From Rhodocollybia butyracea (taxonomy: Eukaryota; Basidiomycota; Agaricomycetes; Agaricales; Omphalotaceae), in NCBI GenBank assembly GCA_015501585.1, contig JADNRY010001005.1, forward strand, positions 1 to 19,146: DNA of 19,146 nt, written 5' to 3'. Every line of letters begins with the position of its first letter. The stretch's first letter is position 1. Below the pieces are notes generated by a model. It saw only the letters and a program-made list of their open reading frames with translations. It did not search any database and was not told the DNA's origin. Positions 18,637 to 19,146 of the stretch are shown piece after piece. A program made the position numbers and the translations under genes.

Positions 18637-19146
18637 TCATAGATTGGGCAGGAACTTAGGATTTATTTTTCTAATGGTCACAGACTTACTTATTTGGCCG
18701 GACGAATTGTCTGAATCAATTATACATATAGTATAAGTACTTCTTCCAGGTTATATCTCAGTGTGCTTGAGTATCACTCTATATACAAAAATATTTACTG
18801 GTGTCGAAGCAGAATGAAGGGAGATGAAGGGAAGACAAGCTGAAATGGTAATCCGAGAGTTTGGGAGTCCACTCAAAATATATCATCGCGGAGCAGGTGT
18901 AGGCAGATGTAAGAATTCGACTAGTCTCCTATAAGCAGACAGAACACGATGATCAATAAACTGATGTTAGAATTCGACAACGCCAGATAAGTACAGGACC
19001 GGGGCAACTCACAAACTAGCTTAAATTAGACGGCGTAAGTCGGAACGAAAAGCCGGACGCACTAGCAGTGCTCCTTATTACTTAAACTTGTGATCTAACC
19101 GATCCTTTTTCTGGCAGTTTCTATGCGGTATCGCCCCATTTCAGCT
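18637..19146. repeat. 3' flank of A2 and spacer B3 (runs off the window)
   Basis: The first 120 bases resemble the 3' flank of A1 (ATAATCATAGATTGGG, TTATACATATAG). From about 18800 on the sequence matches B2 and B1 (ACAACGCCAGATA, ACTTAAACTTGTGATCTAACCGATCC). Another CoA-transferase copy would be expected just beyond the window. An AGAATTCGAC word is repeated near 18911 and 18968, a local duplication of about 57 bases spacing. Confidence 0.65.

Noticed and set aside
1..19146. CRISPR array, bacterial operons, rRNA or tRNA genes
   Set aside because: Introns and gene content show a eukaryote; no regular spacer array, and no tRNA fold that I could recognise by eye, though a covariance-model scan was not possible.

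Overview
This is a eukaryotic window, almost certainly from a basidiomycete fungus of the Agaricomycetes. The reasons are many 41-75 nt GT-AG introns, a Myb/SANT-like protein and a GWP-type hypothetical family of kinds I recall as expanded in mushroom genomes, a duplicated single-pass membrane protein of mushroom type, and dense small DNA transposons. I cannot name the species. Family assignments rest on recalled motifs, not on searches.

Layout. 1-2028: a decayed copy of an expanded hypothetical family. 2500-5200: a nest of DNA transposons. One is a 1.2-kb element with ~52-bp inverted ends whose only gene is an intact three-exon Myb/SANT-like protein. Next to it is a Tc1/mariner element whose DD34E transposase frame is complete but broken by two stop codons. 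Both sit in a Gln/Leu-poor, dyad-rich, non-coding repeat built on CAAGCC/CAACTT words. 5348-8243: a dead copy (A1) of a single-pass membrane protein gene, split inside its transmembrane helix by a 721-bp non-autonomous hAT element with a perfect 8-bp target duplication. 8261-9009: spacer B1. 9010-10898 (minus): an intact nine-exon gene for a family III (CaiB/BaiF) CoA-transferase, probably mitochondrial. 10899-14850: non-coding, with three small inverted-repeat elements and two related hairpins. 14850-16058: a second spacer (B2) and a broken 3' remnant of the CoA-transferase (C2). 16306-18636: the second membrane protein copy (A2), better preserved. 18780-19146: a third spacer copy (B3), running off the window.

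The order A1-B1-C1 ... B2-C2-A2-B3 shows repeated duplication of a block holding two tail-to-tail genes: a receptor-like membrane protein (+) and a CoA-transferase (-). Only the CoA-transferase at 9010-10898 and the Myb/SANT gene look fully intact. A2 is intact from its ectodomain to its PPAY tail if a candidate 67-nt intron is spliced, but its start is unresolved. Most of the interest lies in the nested transposons, the use of paired copies to read insertions and introns, and the single-gene Myb transposon.
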